Assembly (NCBI GenBank): GCA_016718205.1
Contig: JADKEB010000013.1
Coordinates: 62,001-126,000, forward strand
Direction: 5' to 3'
Source: Saprospiraceae bacterium
Lineage (GTDB): Bacteria > Bacteroidota > Bacteroidia > Chitinophagales > Saprospiraceae
Length of the DNA: 64,000 bases
Part shown: piece after piece, positions 17,675-26,623 of the stretch
How the letters are laid out: every line of letters begins with the position of its first letter
How positions within the stretch are numbered: position 1 is the first letter of the stretch
The notes under the pieces: generated by a model
Database searches by the model: none
What the model was told of the DNA's origin: nothing
Seen by the model: the letters and a program-made list of their open reading frames with translations, nothing else
Made by a program: the position numbers and the translations under genes

Positions 17675-18211
17675 CTACGCAGACAATGATCTTACCAAAG
17701 AATAGTCTCCATAGTTTTCCTTAATCATATCTTTTAATGCTTTTCTTGCAAAAAATATACGGCTTTTTACTGTACCAAGGGGAAGATTGAACTCATCAGC
17801 TATTTCCTGATATTTGAATCCTTCATAGTGCATTACAAATGGAATCCTGATACTATCTTCAAGAGAATTGATCATGCCATTTAGCTCGTCCATGAGAATA
17901 TTTCTTGCGCCATCATTTTCAATAATTGCACTACCTGAATTGATAAAATACAGGTTATCCGTAGAATCTATGATTGTATTTGACTTTGCCTTCTTACGAT
18001 AATTATTGATGAAAATGTTTTTCATTATCGTGAATGTCCAGGCTTTAAAATTGGTATCAGGTCTGAATTTATCTCGATTTGTTATAGCCCTTATAGCAGT
18101 CTCCTGATAAAGGTCTCTTGCATCTTCAGTATTTTTTGTAAGATTATAGGCAAAAGCATTTAAAGAATCTGTAAGAATTTCAAATTTTTTATCAAATTCC
18201 AGCGTCGACAT
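17675..18211 (-). CDS. ECF-type RNA polymerase sigma factor (first of a tandem pair)
   Basis: 178 residues from the ATG at 18211 (MSTLEFDKKFEIL). Region 2 is DARDLYQETAIRAI with FKAWTFTIMKNIFINNYRKK for -10 recognition and strand opening. Region 4 is IPFVMHYEGFKYQEIADEFN followed by LPLGTVKSRIFFARKAL, the -35 binding helix-turn-helix. A longer frame to 18244 exists, but a consensus promoter (TTG at 18262-18264, TACATTTG at 18234-18241, minus strand) overlaps it, so the short start is right. No anti-sigma gene is next to it, unlike SusCD-linked ECF factors. It is very similar to the next gene upstream and clearly arose by tandem duplication. Target genes are unknown. Confidence 0.93.
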   Translation of the reverse strand: MSTLEFDKKFEILTDSLNAFAYNLTKNTEDARDLYQETAIRAITNRDKFRPDTNFKAWTFTIMKNIFINNYRKKAKSNTIIDSTDNLYFINSGSAIIENDGARNILMDELNGMINSLEDSIRIPFVMHYEGFKYQEIADEFNLPLGTVKSRIFFARKALKDMIKENYGDYSLVRSLSA

Positions 18212-18233
18212 GCCAAAAACTTTTTTGTTGCAA

Positions 18234-18264
18234 CAAATGTACAAATTTATTGAACACCAAACAA
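18234..18264 (-). promoter_or_regulatory. Bacteroidota-type promoter of the first sigma gene
   Basis: Minus strand TTG (18264-18262), 20-base spacer, TACATTTG (18241-18234), an exact TAnnTTTG. Predicted transcription start near 18227, 16 bases before the ATG. Confidence 0.7.
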
Positions 18265-18436
18265 TAAAAGTTGGTCAGAATAGTGTTAAAAAAATACTAA
18301 AATTACAAATCCTACACCAAAGTGTCTCATAATCAATACATTTTATTTAGAATGGTTTTAATTAATTTTACCCTAATCGATCACTTTTATTCATCTTTAT
18401 ATTTATTTTAGATATACTTTTAGATGAAAATCCAGG

Positions 18437-18973
18437 TCATGCTATCATGGACTTAACTAAATAAATATCGCCGTAACTCTTTCTTATCATATCTTTAAGA
18501 GCTCTTCTTGCAAAAAATATTCGGCTTTTTACTGTCCCTAACGGCAGATCAAATTGCTCAGCTATCTCGTTATATTTATACCCTTCGTGATGCATCATAA
18601 ACGGAATTCTTATAGCATCATCAAGAGAGTCAATCATATTGTTTAATTCTTTCATCAGCATATTGCGGCTTCCGTCATTAGTAACCTTTTCAGAACCACT
18701 ATCAAGAAAAAACGTATTATCAGTGTGGTCAAGAATAGTGTTGGACTTCACTTTTTTCCTGTAATTATTGATAAATATATTTTTCATGATGGTAAATGTC
18801 CATGCCTTAAAATTTGTCTCGGGCCTAAATTTTTCCTGGTTGTGTATAGCTCTGAAAGCCGTTTCCTGAAACAAATCTCTTGCATCCTCATTATTTTTTG
18901 TGAGGCTATAAGCAAAAGCATTTAGTGAATCAGTGAGGATGTGCAAATTGTTGTTAAATTCTATCGTTGACAT
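18437..18973 (-). CDS. ECF-type RNA polymerase sigma factor (second of a tandem pair)
   Basis: 178 residues from the ATG at 18973 (MSTIEFNNNLHIL), the same length as its neighbour and alike along the whole sequence: DARDLFQETAFRAI, FKAWTFTIMKNIFINNYRKK, then IPFMMHHEGYKYNEIAEQFD and LPLGTVKSRIFFARRAL. The most visible differences lie in the linker between regions 2 and 4 and at the C-terminus (IYLVKSMIA against YSLVRSLSA). A full promoter (TTG 19020-19022, TATCTTTG 18992-18999, minus strand) sits just before this start, so a longer frame up to 19036 is unlikely. The 225 bases between the two coding regions contain the other copy's promoter, so each is transcribed separately. Both copies look functional. 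Confidence 0.93.
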   Translation of the reverse strand: MSTIEFNNNLHILTDSLNAFAYSLTKNNEDARDLFQETAFRAIHNQEKFRPETNFKAWTFTIMKNIFINNYRKKVKSNTILDHTDNTFFLDSGSEKVTNDGSRNMLMKELNNMIDSLDDAIRIPFMMHHEGYKYNEIAEQFDLPLGTVKSRIFFARRALKDMIRKSYGDIYLVKSMIA

Positions 18974-18991
18974 GATATTTAAATTTTGATA

Positions 18992-19022
18992 CAAAGATAT
19001 ATCTTGTTTAACAAAAAGGCAA
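18992..19022 (-). promoter_or_regulatory. Bacteroidota-type promoter of the second sigma gene
   Basis: Minus strand TTG (19022-19020), 20-base spacer, TATCTTTG (18999-18992). Spacing and placement are the same as in the paralogue's promoter; the predicted start is about 12 bases before the ATG. Confidence 0.7.
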
Positions 19023-19239
19023 ATAAAATTAAACAAAATAAATTTATAGACACATAATTACTATTGATAAGTTCCATCAGGACCCTTGATCATATAGCAT
19101 TTATTGGCGTAACACAAGTTTTGAGGATAAAAATGATTTACTATTATCAAATCGAATTTGATATTAGATGGACATAGCCCTGTGAGTTACTCCCTTACCA
19201 AAGCAGAATAAGATTTTTGCAGTTAACAAAGTAGAACTA

Positions 19240-19400
19240 AAACTCTGTTAAAAAATAACTGATACATTTTGTCTCGTTCTTTTGCTCTTTTTCTGCTTTG
19301 TAAAATCGTTAAATAGCTAAGGCTATTCGCCTCATTTACGCTTTGAAAAAGAACAAATTAATTTCGCCAATTCTGCACCATTTATTTATTAACAGAGCCT
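19240..19400 (-). repeat. MITE-like element C, copy 1
   Basis: About 160 bases bounded by the perfect inverted repeat CTCTGTTAA / TTAACAGAG (19243-19251, 19389-19397). A central hairpin AATAGC-taag-GCTATT lies at 19313-19328. The reverse complement aligns end to end with the element at 61898-62065, sharing GAAAAAGAGCAAAA- and ATGTATC-type words and the same central hairpin. It encodes nothing and ends against the stop codon of the FKBP gene. Confidence 0.7.
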
Positions 19401-19839
19401 AATTAAAATCGTCTACCTTCACATCATAGATCAGAATAGCGTTTTTACGTACTCCAAAAGGTGGATTGGAACCATATCCAATGCCGGAAGGTATTATGAT
19501 AGAACCCTCTGACATTTTCCCAAATTTTCCCAATCCATACTGTAGGCCTTTCAGAGCAAAAGGAAGTTTTAAAGTTACTTTTTGCTCCTGTGGGGATTGA
19601 TCAAAAACTACTCCATCAGTGTAGTATCCTTTGTATGATAGTATGATAGTAGCTTTTTCTCCAGGCCTGCTTTGGTCGCCTGGTTTTGTGATGACTACAT
19701 AAACTCCGGATGTGTCTGTGGATATGAGATTGCGAGTGTCGAGATAATTGAGTATTGTAATCCTGTCTTCATCTTCCAGATCAGAGCACGATAGCACTGC
19801 TATCAATCCCAATACCAGCATCTTTCTGAATGGTATCAT
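19399..19839 (-). CDS. FKBP-type peptidyl-prolyl isomerase, lipoprotein (second of two)
   Basis: 146 residues from the ATG at 19839 (MIPFRKMLVLGLIAVLSCSD), a lipoprotein signal with its cysteine near residue 18. The FKBP domain shows TIILSYKGYYTDGVVFDQSP, LPFALKGLQYGLGKFGKMSE and GSIIIPSGIGYG followed by a YDVKVDDFN end. FKBP proteins catalyse prolyl bond rotation and assist folding of envelope proteins; in Bacteroidota small FKBP lipoproteins are usually in the periplasm. The gene begins 4 bases after the stop of the other FKBP gene; an earlier ATG at 19869 would lie inside that gene and lacks a signal peptide. The stop touches the MITE-like element. Confidence 0.88.
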   Translation of the reverse strand: MIPFRKMLVLGLIAVLSCSDLEDEDRITILNYLDTRNLISTDTSGVYVVITKPGDQSRPGEKATIILSYKGYYTDGVVFDQSPQEQKVTLKLPFALKGLQYGLGKFGKMSEGSIIIPSGIGYGSNPPFGVRKNAILIYDVKVDDFN

Positions 19840-19843
19840 CTGC

Positions 19844-20290
19844 TCAGAAATCAAAAACTTCGATATCAAAAATCAAAACAGTATTGGGTCCTATACTTTG
19901 GTTCCCTTTAGGCCCATATCCATATGCTGAAGGTATTAACAAAATCCCTTTACCACCTTTTCCAAACTTGGGAATGCCAATCTGCCACCCTGCAACAACC
20001 CCGTACAATGGAAAGGATGTTTTTGTATTAGAATCAAAAGAGACACCATCCAGATAATAACCTTTGTATCCTACGGTGACAGTACTTGTTAGTTTTGGTT
20101 TTTCAGCACTGCCTTCTTTTTCGACGATGTAGTATACACCTTCGGGTGTTTTTTGAGCTTTTTTATTATTCGATTGAAGATACTCTTCAATGAGCTTCGT
20201 ATCTTGTTCAAATTGCTCGGCTGGCGACAGGTCTTTACTGCATGAACTCAGACCGATGAAGGCCACAAATAAATATAATGGATATTTCAC
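19844..20290 (-). CDS. FKBP-type peptidyl-prolyl isomerase, lipoprotein (first of two)
   Basis: 148 residues with a lipoprotein signal peptide (KYPLYLFVAFIGLSSCSKD, cysteine at residue 17). A short helical segment (residues 20-50) leads to an FKBP domain: TVGYKGYYLDGVSFDSNTKT, VVAGWQIGIPKFGKGGKG, LLIPSAYGYGPKG and the closing VLIFDIEVFDF. The aromatic pocket residues (Tyr, Phe-Asp, Trp, Tyr-Gly) of active FKBPs are present. It is the partner of the following FKBP gene and lies 54 bases after dsbD on the same strand. A disulfide reductase and two proline isomerases together suggest an envelope protein-folding group. Confidence 0.9.
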   Translation of the reverse strand: MKYPLYLFVAFIGLSSCSKDLSPAEQFEQDTKLIEEYLQSNNKKAQKTPEGVYYIVEKEGSAEKPKLTSTVTVGYKGYYLDGVSFDSNTKTSFPLYGVVAGWQIGIPKFGKGGKGILLIPSAYGYGPKGNQSIGPNTVLIFDIEVFDF

Positions 20291-20344
20291 TTTTACTGGT
20301 TTTAAATTGAAAACTGCAAAATTATACTTTAAACAAATAATATC

Positions 20345-22486
20345 CTAATTTTGGTTTTTACTGTTTTGAAGACTGCATTTCAAAAAGTCCAGATAACTTT
20401 CCACTCCTTCTGCAAACGGTCTTGGACTGGTGATTACCTTTTGATCATTTGATGCCATCACATAGAGTGGCTGGCTGTTTTGTTCAAAATTAACTATCTG
20501 AAAATCAGCCCATTTATTACCTACATTTCTTAGCTTTTTGCCACCATGCTCGGAGATATATACTGATGATAGTTTTTTATCATCGTCTACATACAATGAA
20601 ATCAAGACCAATGAGTCATTTAAGATATTTCTGATTCTGTCATCTACCCAGATGTGTTCTTCTGTTTTGCGACAATTGACGCATCCATATCCTGTAAAAT
20701 CCAGCATGACCGGTTTGCCTGTTTCTTTGGCATAAGTCATACCTTCGAAGTAATCCTTAAAACAATTGATATTATTGGCACATTTGGAAAAGGAAGGATA
20801 TTTGGCTTTGATAATGGGATCGACTTCCTGAACATCAAGGAAAAAATTATAATGTGCAGGTGGTGCAAGACCGCTCATCAATGACAAGGCCCGATAGTCA
20901 CCGGTTTTTTCGTTTATTCTGAATCCAGAAATCAGATAAACTACCAAAGCTACGGAGAGTGCCCCAAACCCAATTCTGGTTACCGAAAGCTTTTTGAGAG
21001 GGCTATCATGAGGAAATTTAATAAATCCAAATAAGTACAATGCCATGCCAGCAAATATCAAAACCCATAATCCCATGAATAATTCATATTTTAAAATCCC
21101 CCACCCATTGGTCATATCTGCCACAGAAAGGAACTTAAAAGCTAAAGCCAATTCGAGAAATCCAAGGACAACTTTTACAGAATTCATCCAGCTACCGGAT
21201 TTGGGTAGTGTGTTGAGCCATGCAGGAAATGCGGCAAATAAACCAAAAGGCAAGGCAAGCGCCGTAGAAAATCCCAACATCACCAAAAACGGACCAAGAT
21301 ACTCTCCTTTAGTTGCCGCCTGAACTATGGCCGTACCAATGATCGGTCCTGTACATGAAAACGATACTAATGCGAGCGTAAATGCCATAAAAAATATCCC
21401 TATCAACCCACCTTTGTCAGCAAGACGATCACTACCTGTACTCCAGCTGCTAGGTAGCGTGATTTCATAAAAGCCAAAAAACGAAAATGCAAATGCGATA
21501 AAAATTACAAAAAACAAAGTATTTGCTATCCAGTTAGTAGAAAGCCGGTTCAATGCTTCGGGACCTACAAAAATGGTGATCAGTAGTCCAATCAATACGT
21601 AAATGACTATAATGGAAACACCATATAACAGACCGTTTACCCATCCTTTCCGATGTGTATCTTTGGTAAAGAAACTGACGGTGATAGGCAACATTGGAAA
21701 AACACATGGAGTAAGTAGTGCCAACAATCCACCGATAAATCCAAAAATGAATGTCCAAAAAAGTCCTTCCTTTTTTTCTTCAGTCCCTCCGCAAGCACTT
21801 ATCGGATTTTTATAGGTATTCAACAAAGCTTCCACCCGCTGATCTATTTTGTTGCCATTGATGACAGCACCATATTTAAAATCAGTTGTAGCAGCTTGTG
21901 CAACTCCTGATGTATCAGGTGTGGAAGGATCTGGTATAACTTTACCATCCTGTACTACTGACTTAACAGGCTCAGCAATATTTTCTGTAGTAATAGGGGC
22001 AGCACCATCAGGAGGTATTCTGAGTGTAAATTCTGCATCTGTGGGAGGAAGACATTTCTCATTGTCACACGCCATAAAGTTGACGTAGCCGACGATGGGT
22101 TTTGATGCATTGATTACTTTTATTTTTTGCTCAATTACAAATGGTTTGTCAGCAGTAAATTTGATCACATTGACACCAAAAAAAGGATCCATTCCTTCTT
22201 TTTTAGATCCGGATTCTGTGGTTTTGCCTATCAACTCAATACCGGATATTTCATCATAGTTGATCGAGGTTGGCACCGGACCATCATCAGCAGTGTATTG
22301 TGAGTACACAGTCCATCCTTTATCTACTTTGGCTATATATTTGAGTTTGTAATCATTACCAGATACTTTTTCAATCTCAAATCGCCATTTGACAGGATTT
22401 AAGATCTTGCCCTGGCCTTCACTTTTGATGTAAAACAGAAAACTGATTAAAGCTAAAATTGCAAATCTCATTTTCATTAGTTGCAT
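20345..22486 (-). CDS. dsbD: Protein-disulfide reductase DsbD
   Basis: 713 residues from the first possible ATG; a start at MKMRF a few codons in is equally good. Layout: signal peptide, N-terminal DsbD-alpha domain (about 30-165) with CDNEKCLPPTD carrying the redox Cys pair, a CcdA-like membrane domain (about 240-520, eight hydrophobic segments) with Cys in LTPCVFPMLPI and FSCTGPIIG, and a C-terminal thioredoxin domain with FTGYGCVNCRKTEEHIW (CVNC). DsbD carries electrons from cytoplasmic thioredoxin to periplasmic partners. The length exceeds the usual 560-620 residues, mostly because of a longer N-terminal region and linker. It heads the operon with the two FKBP genes. A stand-alone copy of its first domain lies just upstream. 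Confidence 0.95.
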   Translation of the reverse strand: MQLMKMRFAILALISFLFYIKSEGQGKILNPVKWRFEIEKVSGNDYKLKYIAKVDKGWTVYSQYTADDGPVPTSINYDEISGIELIGKTTESGSKKEGMDPFFGVNVIKFTADKPFVIEQKIKVINASKPIVGYVNFMACDNEKCLPPTDAEFTLRIPPDGAAPITTENIAEPVKSVVQDGKVIPDPSTPDTSGVAQAATTDFKYGAVINGNKIDQRVEALLNTYKNPISACGGTEEKKEGLFWTFIFGFIGGLLALLTPCVFPMLPITVSFFTKDTHRKGWVNGLLYGVSIIVIYVLIGLLITIFVGPEALNRLSTNWIANTLFFVIFIAFAFSFFGFYEITLPSSWSTGSDRLADKGGLIGIFFMAFTLALVSFSCTGPIIGTAIVQAATKGEYLGPFLVMLGFSTALALPFGLFAAFPAWLNTLPKSGSWMNSVKVVLGFLELALAFKFLSVADMTNGWGILKYELFMGLWVLIFAGMALYLFGFIKFPHDSPLKKLSVTRIGFGALSVALVVYLISGFRINEKTGDYRALSLMSGLAPPAHYNFFLDVQEVDPIIKAKYPSFSKCANNINCFKDYFEGMTYAKETGKPVMLDFTGYGCVNCRKTEEHIWVDDRIRNILNDSLVLISLYVDDDKKLSSVYISEHGGKKLRNVGNKWADFQIVNFEQNSQPLYVMASNDQKVITSPRPFAEGVESYLDFLKCSLQNSKNQN

Positions 22487-22644
22487 TTATAATTAAAAAA
22501 TGGGAGTTCTTTTGGTGTTAAATGTTTAAATAAATTATGCCAAAAAACACATTAAACTATTTATAGATCGCCTTAAGCAAAACTATTTTGGATGTTGAAT
22601 TATATTTTCTCACTTTTTCTCAAGTTAAAAGATATATACTTGCA

Positions 22645-23076
22645 CTAAAATTTAAAATCAAACTCTACATCTGTCGGGGGCAGACATTTAGCTCCGTCGC
22701 ACGTCATAAAAGTCACATAACCTTTGCAACTCTCAGCATTTTCCTTTTTTATGATGTAAGAAAAAATGGCCTCATCTTTAAATTTTATGACATTCACCTC
22801 AAATAAAGGATCGAACTCAGTAGTGGTTTTACTTTTTTCTACGAACTTCACTTCCTTGTCACCCACCACAAAAGAAGTAGGTACAGGGCCGTTATCTTCA
22901 GTAAATTGTGAGTAAAGTGTCCAACCTTTTTTGATGCCAGCTGATGCCAATATTTCATAGTCTGTATCATTCAGTTTTTTGAATTCAAACGACCATTTTA
23001 CAGGACTCTCTTTTTGTGCAATTACTGATGAAGCAGTGAAGAAAAACAGTAAGACAATCAAAATATTAAACTTCAT
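22645..23076 (-). CDS. Stand-alone DsbD N-terminal (alpha) domain protein, exported
   Basis: 143 residues: a signal peptide ending near SSVIAQ, then one domain that closely follows the N-terminal domain of the dsbD product next door (PVKWSFEFKKLNDTDYEI, KKGWTLYSQFTEDNGPVPTS). It keeps the Cys pair in TFMTCDGAKCLPPTD. In full DsbD this domain passes electrons to periplasmic partners; alone it would need an electron source, plausibly the neighbouring DsbD. The gene lies 158 bases upstream of dsbD on the same strand and probably arose by partial duplication. The Cys residues suggest redox activity, but this is untested. Confidence 0.85.
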   Translation of the reverse strand: MKFNILIVLLFFFTASSVIAQKESPVKWSFEFKKLNDTDYEILASAGIKKGWTLYSQFTEDNGPVPTSFVVGDKEVKFVEKSKTTTEFDPLFEVNVIKFKDEAIFSYIIKKENAESCKGYVTFMTCDGAKCLPPTDVEFDFKF

Positions 23077-23231
23077 ATTATGTATTTATTTAATTTTTAT
23101 ATCACTCATTTTAAATTGATGGTGCAAAGATAATTCCAATTATTATGAAATTGGGTGACTACAGTTACCTTTAATATAAGTTTAACCAAATTATTATTTG
23201 ATTATAGAAATTGAAATATCGGGATACATCA

Positions 23232-24215
23232 TCAAATAACCAGTAATTTAAATTGAGTTAATAAAATCAGGCCCAAAATCATAAAGTGTAACAGTTCATG
23301 GCTGATTTTTGATTTTGAATCACTGATCAATATACCTGTAAGTATGGAGAGCGGGATCGCAAGTGTCAATAAGTGCATAGAGCCATCCGTACTGAAAATC
23401 AAAAATGATATCAGACTGTATAACAATATCCAATATAATACTGCTACTTTCTTTTGTACCTGAATAATCTTTTTTCCGGTCAGAGTGCCGTAATTGAATA
23501 TACAAACTAACACACTCAACAGGATAAATCCTATAGAAAAATAGTTGACAATTAAAAAATTTGATTCAAATAAAGGCAATCTGAAAAACACTTCTTTCAA
23601 AACTGACATATCCATTAGTGAGATATCAGACATATACCTGTAGGTAAATAAAAATATATATGGTATAAAAAATCCCGAAAAGTACTGGAGCTTTTCTAAC
23701 AACTTGAATGATCGCAGTAAAAGCAATATGATGACACCAAAAAATACCATAAAGACATAAGGTGTATAAAATAATGAAGCAACGCCTATATAAAAACCGG
23801 CATTAAAAATAAAAGCTGCAGCATTGGGAAGTTTGTATGTTTTAAACAAGTTCGTCAAGGCAAATATGATAAAAGTATTGCCCAATAATGCAGGGGATAA
23901 AACTGTAAAGTCCATCACCACTGTAACAAATACCACATATATTAATCCTGGCAATAAAGTTATCTCTCTGGATAATCTGTGTTTTATAAAAGTGTGATTG
24001 ATAATAATGGCATGAATAAAAATCAGTAAAACTGAAATAATACTTTGTAAAACAGGAAAATCTATGAGGCTATACAGCCCCTTAATAATTTCATTGGACG
24101 ATTCCTGAACCTGATACTTCTGTGGATAAAAAAAAGTAGCCAGCCTTACCAGAATAGTATATGGTAAAAGCAGCAAACTGTTTATAAAAAGATTTTTTCT
24201 GAAAATCTCAAGCAA
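23232..24215 (-). CDS. Multi-pass inner-membrane protein, DUF6427-like
   Basis: 327 residues with about nine or ten hydrophobic segments and few charged residues. It starts MLEIFRKNLFINSLLLLPYT (TTG start at 24215; no better ATG nearby) and includes LLPGLIYVVFVTVVMDF, NAAAFIFNAGFYIGVASLFY and YTPYVFMVFFGVIILLLLRS. The layout recalls Bacteroidota proteins classed as DUF6427, but I am not certain of the family. No catalytic motif is visible. It stands alone between the dsbD group and a long non-coding stretch. Confidence 0.7.
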   Translation of the reverse strand: MLEIFRKNLFINSLLLLPYTILVRLATFFYPQKYQVQESSNEIIKGLYSLIDFPVLQSIISVLLIFIHAIIINHTFIKHRLSREITLLPGLIYVVFVTVVMDFTVLSPALLGNTFIIFALTNLFKTYKLPNAAAFIFNAGFYIGVASLFYTPYVFMVFFGVIILLLLRSFKLLEKLQYFSGFFIPYIFLFTYRYMSDISLMDMSVLKEVFFRLPLFESNFLIVNYFSIGFILLSVLVCIFNYGTLTGKKIIQVQKKVAVLYWILLYSLISFLIFSTDGSMHLLTLAIPLSILTGILISDSKSKISHELLHFMILGLILLTQFKLLVI

Positions 24216-24789
24216 GGGACACTATTTTATGGTTATACTTCAAGAAACTTAGAGTATGTTTTGAATTTCTTCCCTTTCTGTCAGATGTGAAAATTTATCC
24301 ATACTTTTTTGACTTTTTATTAATCTATTAAAATCCGCAAAAGCGGACACAATTTAACATTTTAAGACATTTTAAGACTATAAAAACGAATGTCACTTTT
24401 CTTCACCTTGGACCTATGCTTATGGAAAAATTACGAGGTGTGATTGACACAGTATTAATGCATCAAAGCCAAAATTTTTGCGCATAACATCATTTGAATG
24501 TAAATTAGTGATGATCAATGATTTGAAATGTGCAAATTTAGACTTTATTTTTTATTTGTGAAAGATAAATTTCCTTTTTTTGTGTGTATAATAAATTGCC
24601 CAAATTGTGAAAGTCCGTCTATAACATCTTTCTTGCTGCCCAATTCTTCTGTTTAAGTGCCGGACTGTTCCAAAGGGATACGGCCTGCATTCCAAGTCAT
24701 GTTGGCAGGTTGATGTTAGTGGAGCAAATCTTTTCATACTATTATTCACTACAGGCATAATTTGTCACTGCCTTTTTTCCATGAGGCAA
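24216..24789. other. Non-coding stretch before the nuclease array
   Basis: About 575 bases without a recognisable gene. It has two tandem copies of ATTTTAAGAC (24356-24377) and a weak minus-strand terminator at 24330-24347 (TCCGC-TTTT-GCGGA then TTTT). A minus-strand open stretch at 24552-24758 (68 codons, product rich in Arg and Cys) looks like decayed coding sequence, but I could not place it in any family. Confidence 0.4.
24330..24347 (-). terminator. Weak terminator downstream of the nuclease array
   Basis: Minus strand TCCGC-TTTT-GCGGA (5-bp stem, 24343-24347 with 24334-24338) followed by TTTT. The short stem makes it a weak candidate. Confidence 0.4.
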
Positions 24790-24923
24790 ATAATATGATT
24801 ACGATTTTCGATGTGGTTATAAAAAGAATGTTTCTTAATAGTCCAAAAAGAAGAAATTCAGTTAGTTAGAAATGCGACATAAACGCTAAGACCTATAACC
24901 CGTTATATTAAGAAATTAAAATA

Positions 24924-25536
24924 TCAGAATTTCTTGGGTACAAAATCATCTGTATTGATAATCATAGCGGAATTACCTGTTGCTTTGATTACAAATAGTT
25001 TTTCACTTTGAGCAAACATTTCACTTCCACTGTCAGCTCTCAGGAAAGCAATTGCGCCATACACCGTATAGTTTTTGTACTCATCCAACCAAACTCTGAC
25101 TTGTTTAAGTTTTTGTACAAAAGCTTTTACATCTTGCGTTTTTAATGTAGTTTTTACTTCCACGATGACTATTTCGGTGCCATTGTGGGCTATTATGTCA
25201 AACTCATAATTATTCCCTTCATAAATACCTTTTCTGCATAGAAGTATCATGAACATTGATACCTTTTGCTTGGAGTAATTTTATTAGATCACCTTCCACA
25301 AGACTTTCCATTAGTTTTCCCCATTGTCCTTCGAATAGATCAAAAGCAGCTTTTATTCTTTTGTCCGTTTCTTTAAACTTAATATCTGTCTCCTTAAACC
25401 TACTATCCGTTTCCTTAAATTTACTATCCGTTTCCTTGAATTTACTATCCGTTTCTTTAAACTTATTATCGGTTTCCTTTTGAGAAAGTACCAATTCTTT
25501 TAGCAATTGTTTTATTTCTTGTATTTCGACTTCCAT
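24924..25536 (-). pseudogene. Coiled-coil PD-(D/E)XK nuclease-like gene, copy 1, frameshifted
   Basis: Same product as the intact middle copy but with six KETDxxF heptads instead of four. A 2-base deletion (GC lost near 25236, TTTCTGCATAG where the others have TTTCTGCGCATAG) shifts the frame right after INVHDTSM, before the catalytic core. The first 105 residues (from MEVEIQEI) then end in QKRYL. The downstream nuclease half (24924-25240) stays open in the shifted frame, with EFDIIAHNG and IVEVKTTL intact, so the damage is recent or reversible. The preferred start is the ATG at 25536; an in-frame TTG at 25563 also exists. Confidence 0.88.
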
Positions 25537-25793
25537 GCTTTCACTATTACGAAATATAAACAATCATTAGAAAATAAAAGTTTCATAGGCGGAATTGAAT
25601 ATTTGTGACTTACCACTTTTTAGAAATAACCCTTTATGTTTTAGCGTTTAAATACCTATATAATATGGACACGATTTTCGATGTGGTTATAAAAAGAATG
25701 TTTCTTAATAGTCCAAAAAGAAGAAATTCAGTTAGTTAGAAATGCGACATAAACGCTAAGACCTATAACCCGTTATATTAAGAAATTAAAATA

Positions 25794-26366
25794 TCAGAAT
25801 TTCTTGGGTACAAAATCATCTGTATTGATAATCATAGCGGAATTACCTGTTGCTTTGATTACAAATAGTTTTTCACTTTGAGCAAACATTTCACTTCCAC
25901 TGTCAGCTCTCAGGAAAGCAATTGCGCCATACACCGTATAGTTTTTGTACTCATCCAACCAAACTCTGACTTGTTTAAGTTTTTGTACAAAAGCTTTTAC
26001 ATCTTGCGTTTTTAATGTAGTTTTTACTTCCACGATGACTATTTCGGTGCCATTGTGGGCTATTATGTCAAACTCATAATTATTCCCTTCATAAATACCT
26101 TTTCTGCGCATAGAAGTATCATGAACATTGATACCTTTTGCTTGGAGTAATTTTATTAGATCACCTTCCACAAGACTTTCCATTAGTTTTCCCCATTGTC
26201 CTTCGAATAGATCAAAAGCAGCTTTTATTCTTTTGTCCGTTTCTTTAAACTTAATATCTGTCTCTTTAAACCTACTATCCGTTTCTTTAAACTTATTATC
26301 GGTTTCCTTTTGAGAAAGTACCAATTCTTTTAGCAATTGTTTTATTTCTTGTATTTCGACTTCCAT
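25794..26366 (-). CDS. Coiled-coil PD-(D/E)XK nuclease-like protein, intact middle copy
   Basis: 190 residues from the ATG at 26366 (MEVEIQEIKQ; a TTG at 26393 is possible). Residues 1-18 form a helix (IKQLLKELVLSQ), then four heptads of the form KETDxxF (about 20-47), an amphipathic coiled coil. Residues 50-85 are helical (LMESLVEGDLIKLLQAKG). The PD-(D/E)XK core is D100 (EFDIIAHNG) with E113 and K115 (IVEVKTTL), and E67 may complete it; the C-terminal half continues the nuclease fold. The architecture matches the DUF3782 type of coiled-coil plus restriction-like nuclease proteins, whose role is unknown. It is the only open copy of three. No partner methylase or toxin gene is near. Activity on DNA is inferred from the fold only. 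Confidence 0.85.
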   Translation of the reverse strand: MEVEIQEIKQLLKELVLSQKETDNKFKETDSRFKETDIKFKETDKRIKAAFDLFEGQWGKLMESLVEGDLIKLLQAKGINVHDTSMRRKGIYEGNNYEFDIIAHNGTEIVIVEVKTTLKTQDVKAFVQKLKQVRVWLDEYKNYTVYGAIAFLRADSGSEMFAQSEKLFVIKATGNSAMIINTDDFVPKKF

Positions 26367-26623
26367 GCTTTCACTATTACGAAATATAAACAATCATTAG
26401 AAAATAAAAGTTTCATAGGCGGAATTGAATATTTGTGACTTACCACTTTTTAGAAATAACCCTTTATGTTTTAGCGTTTAAATACCTATATAATATGGAC
26501 ACGATTTTCAATGTGCTTATGAAAACAATGTTTCTTAATAGTCCAAAAAGAAGAAATTCAGTTAGTTAGAAATGCGACATAAACGCTAAGACCTATAACC
26601 CGTTATATTAAGAAATTAAAATA

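Noticed and set aside
17675..18973. A SusCD-linked ECF sigma/anti-sigma locus
   Set aside because: No anti-sigma, SusC or SusD gene lies near; two sigma paralogues sit alone.
24552..24758. 68-codon minus-strand frame with Arg/Cys-rich product
   Set aside because: No family could be assigned; the stretch looks like decayed sequence, so it is mentioned only in the intergenic description.
25321..25470. CRISPR-like 21-base direct repeats
   Set aside because: There are no spacers; the units are adjacent and encode heptads of a protein.
25256..25483. Plus-strand frame rich in LSVSLN repeats over the nuclease heptads
   Set aside because: It is the antisense reading of the 21-base heptad coding; it appears in all three copies and follows the minus-strand gene exactly.
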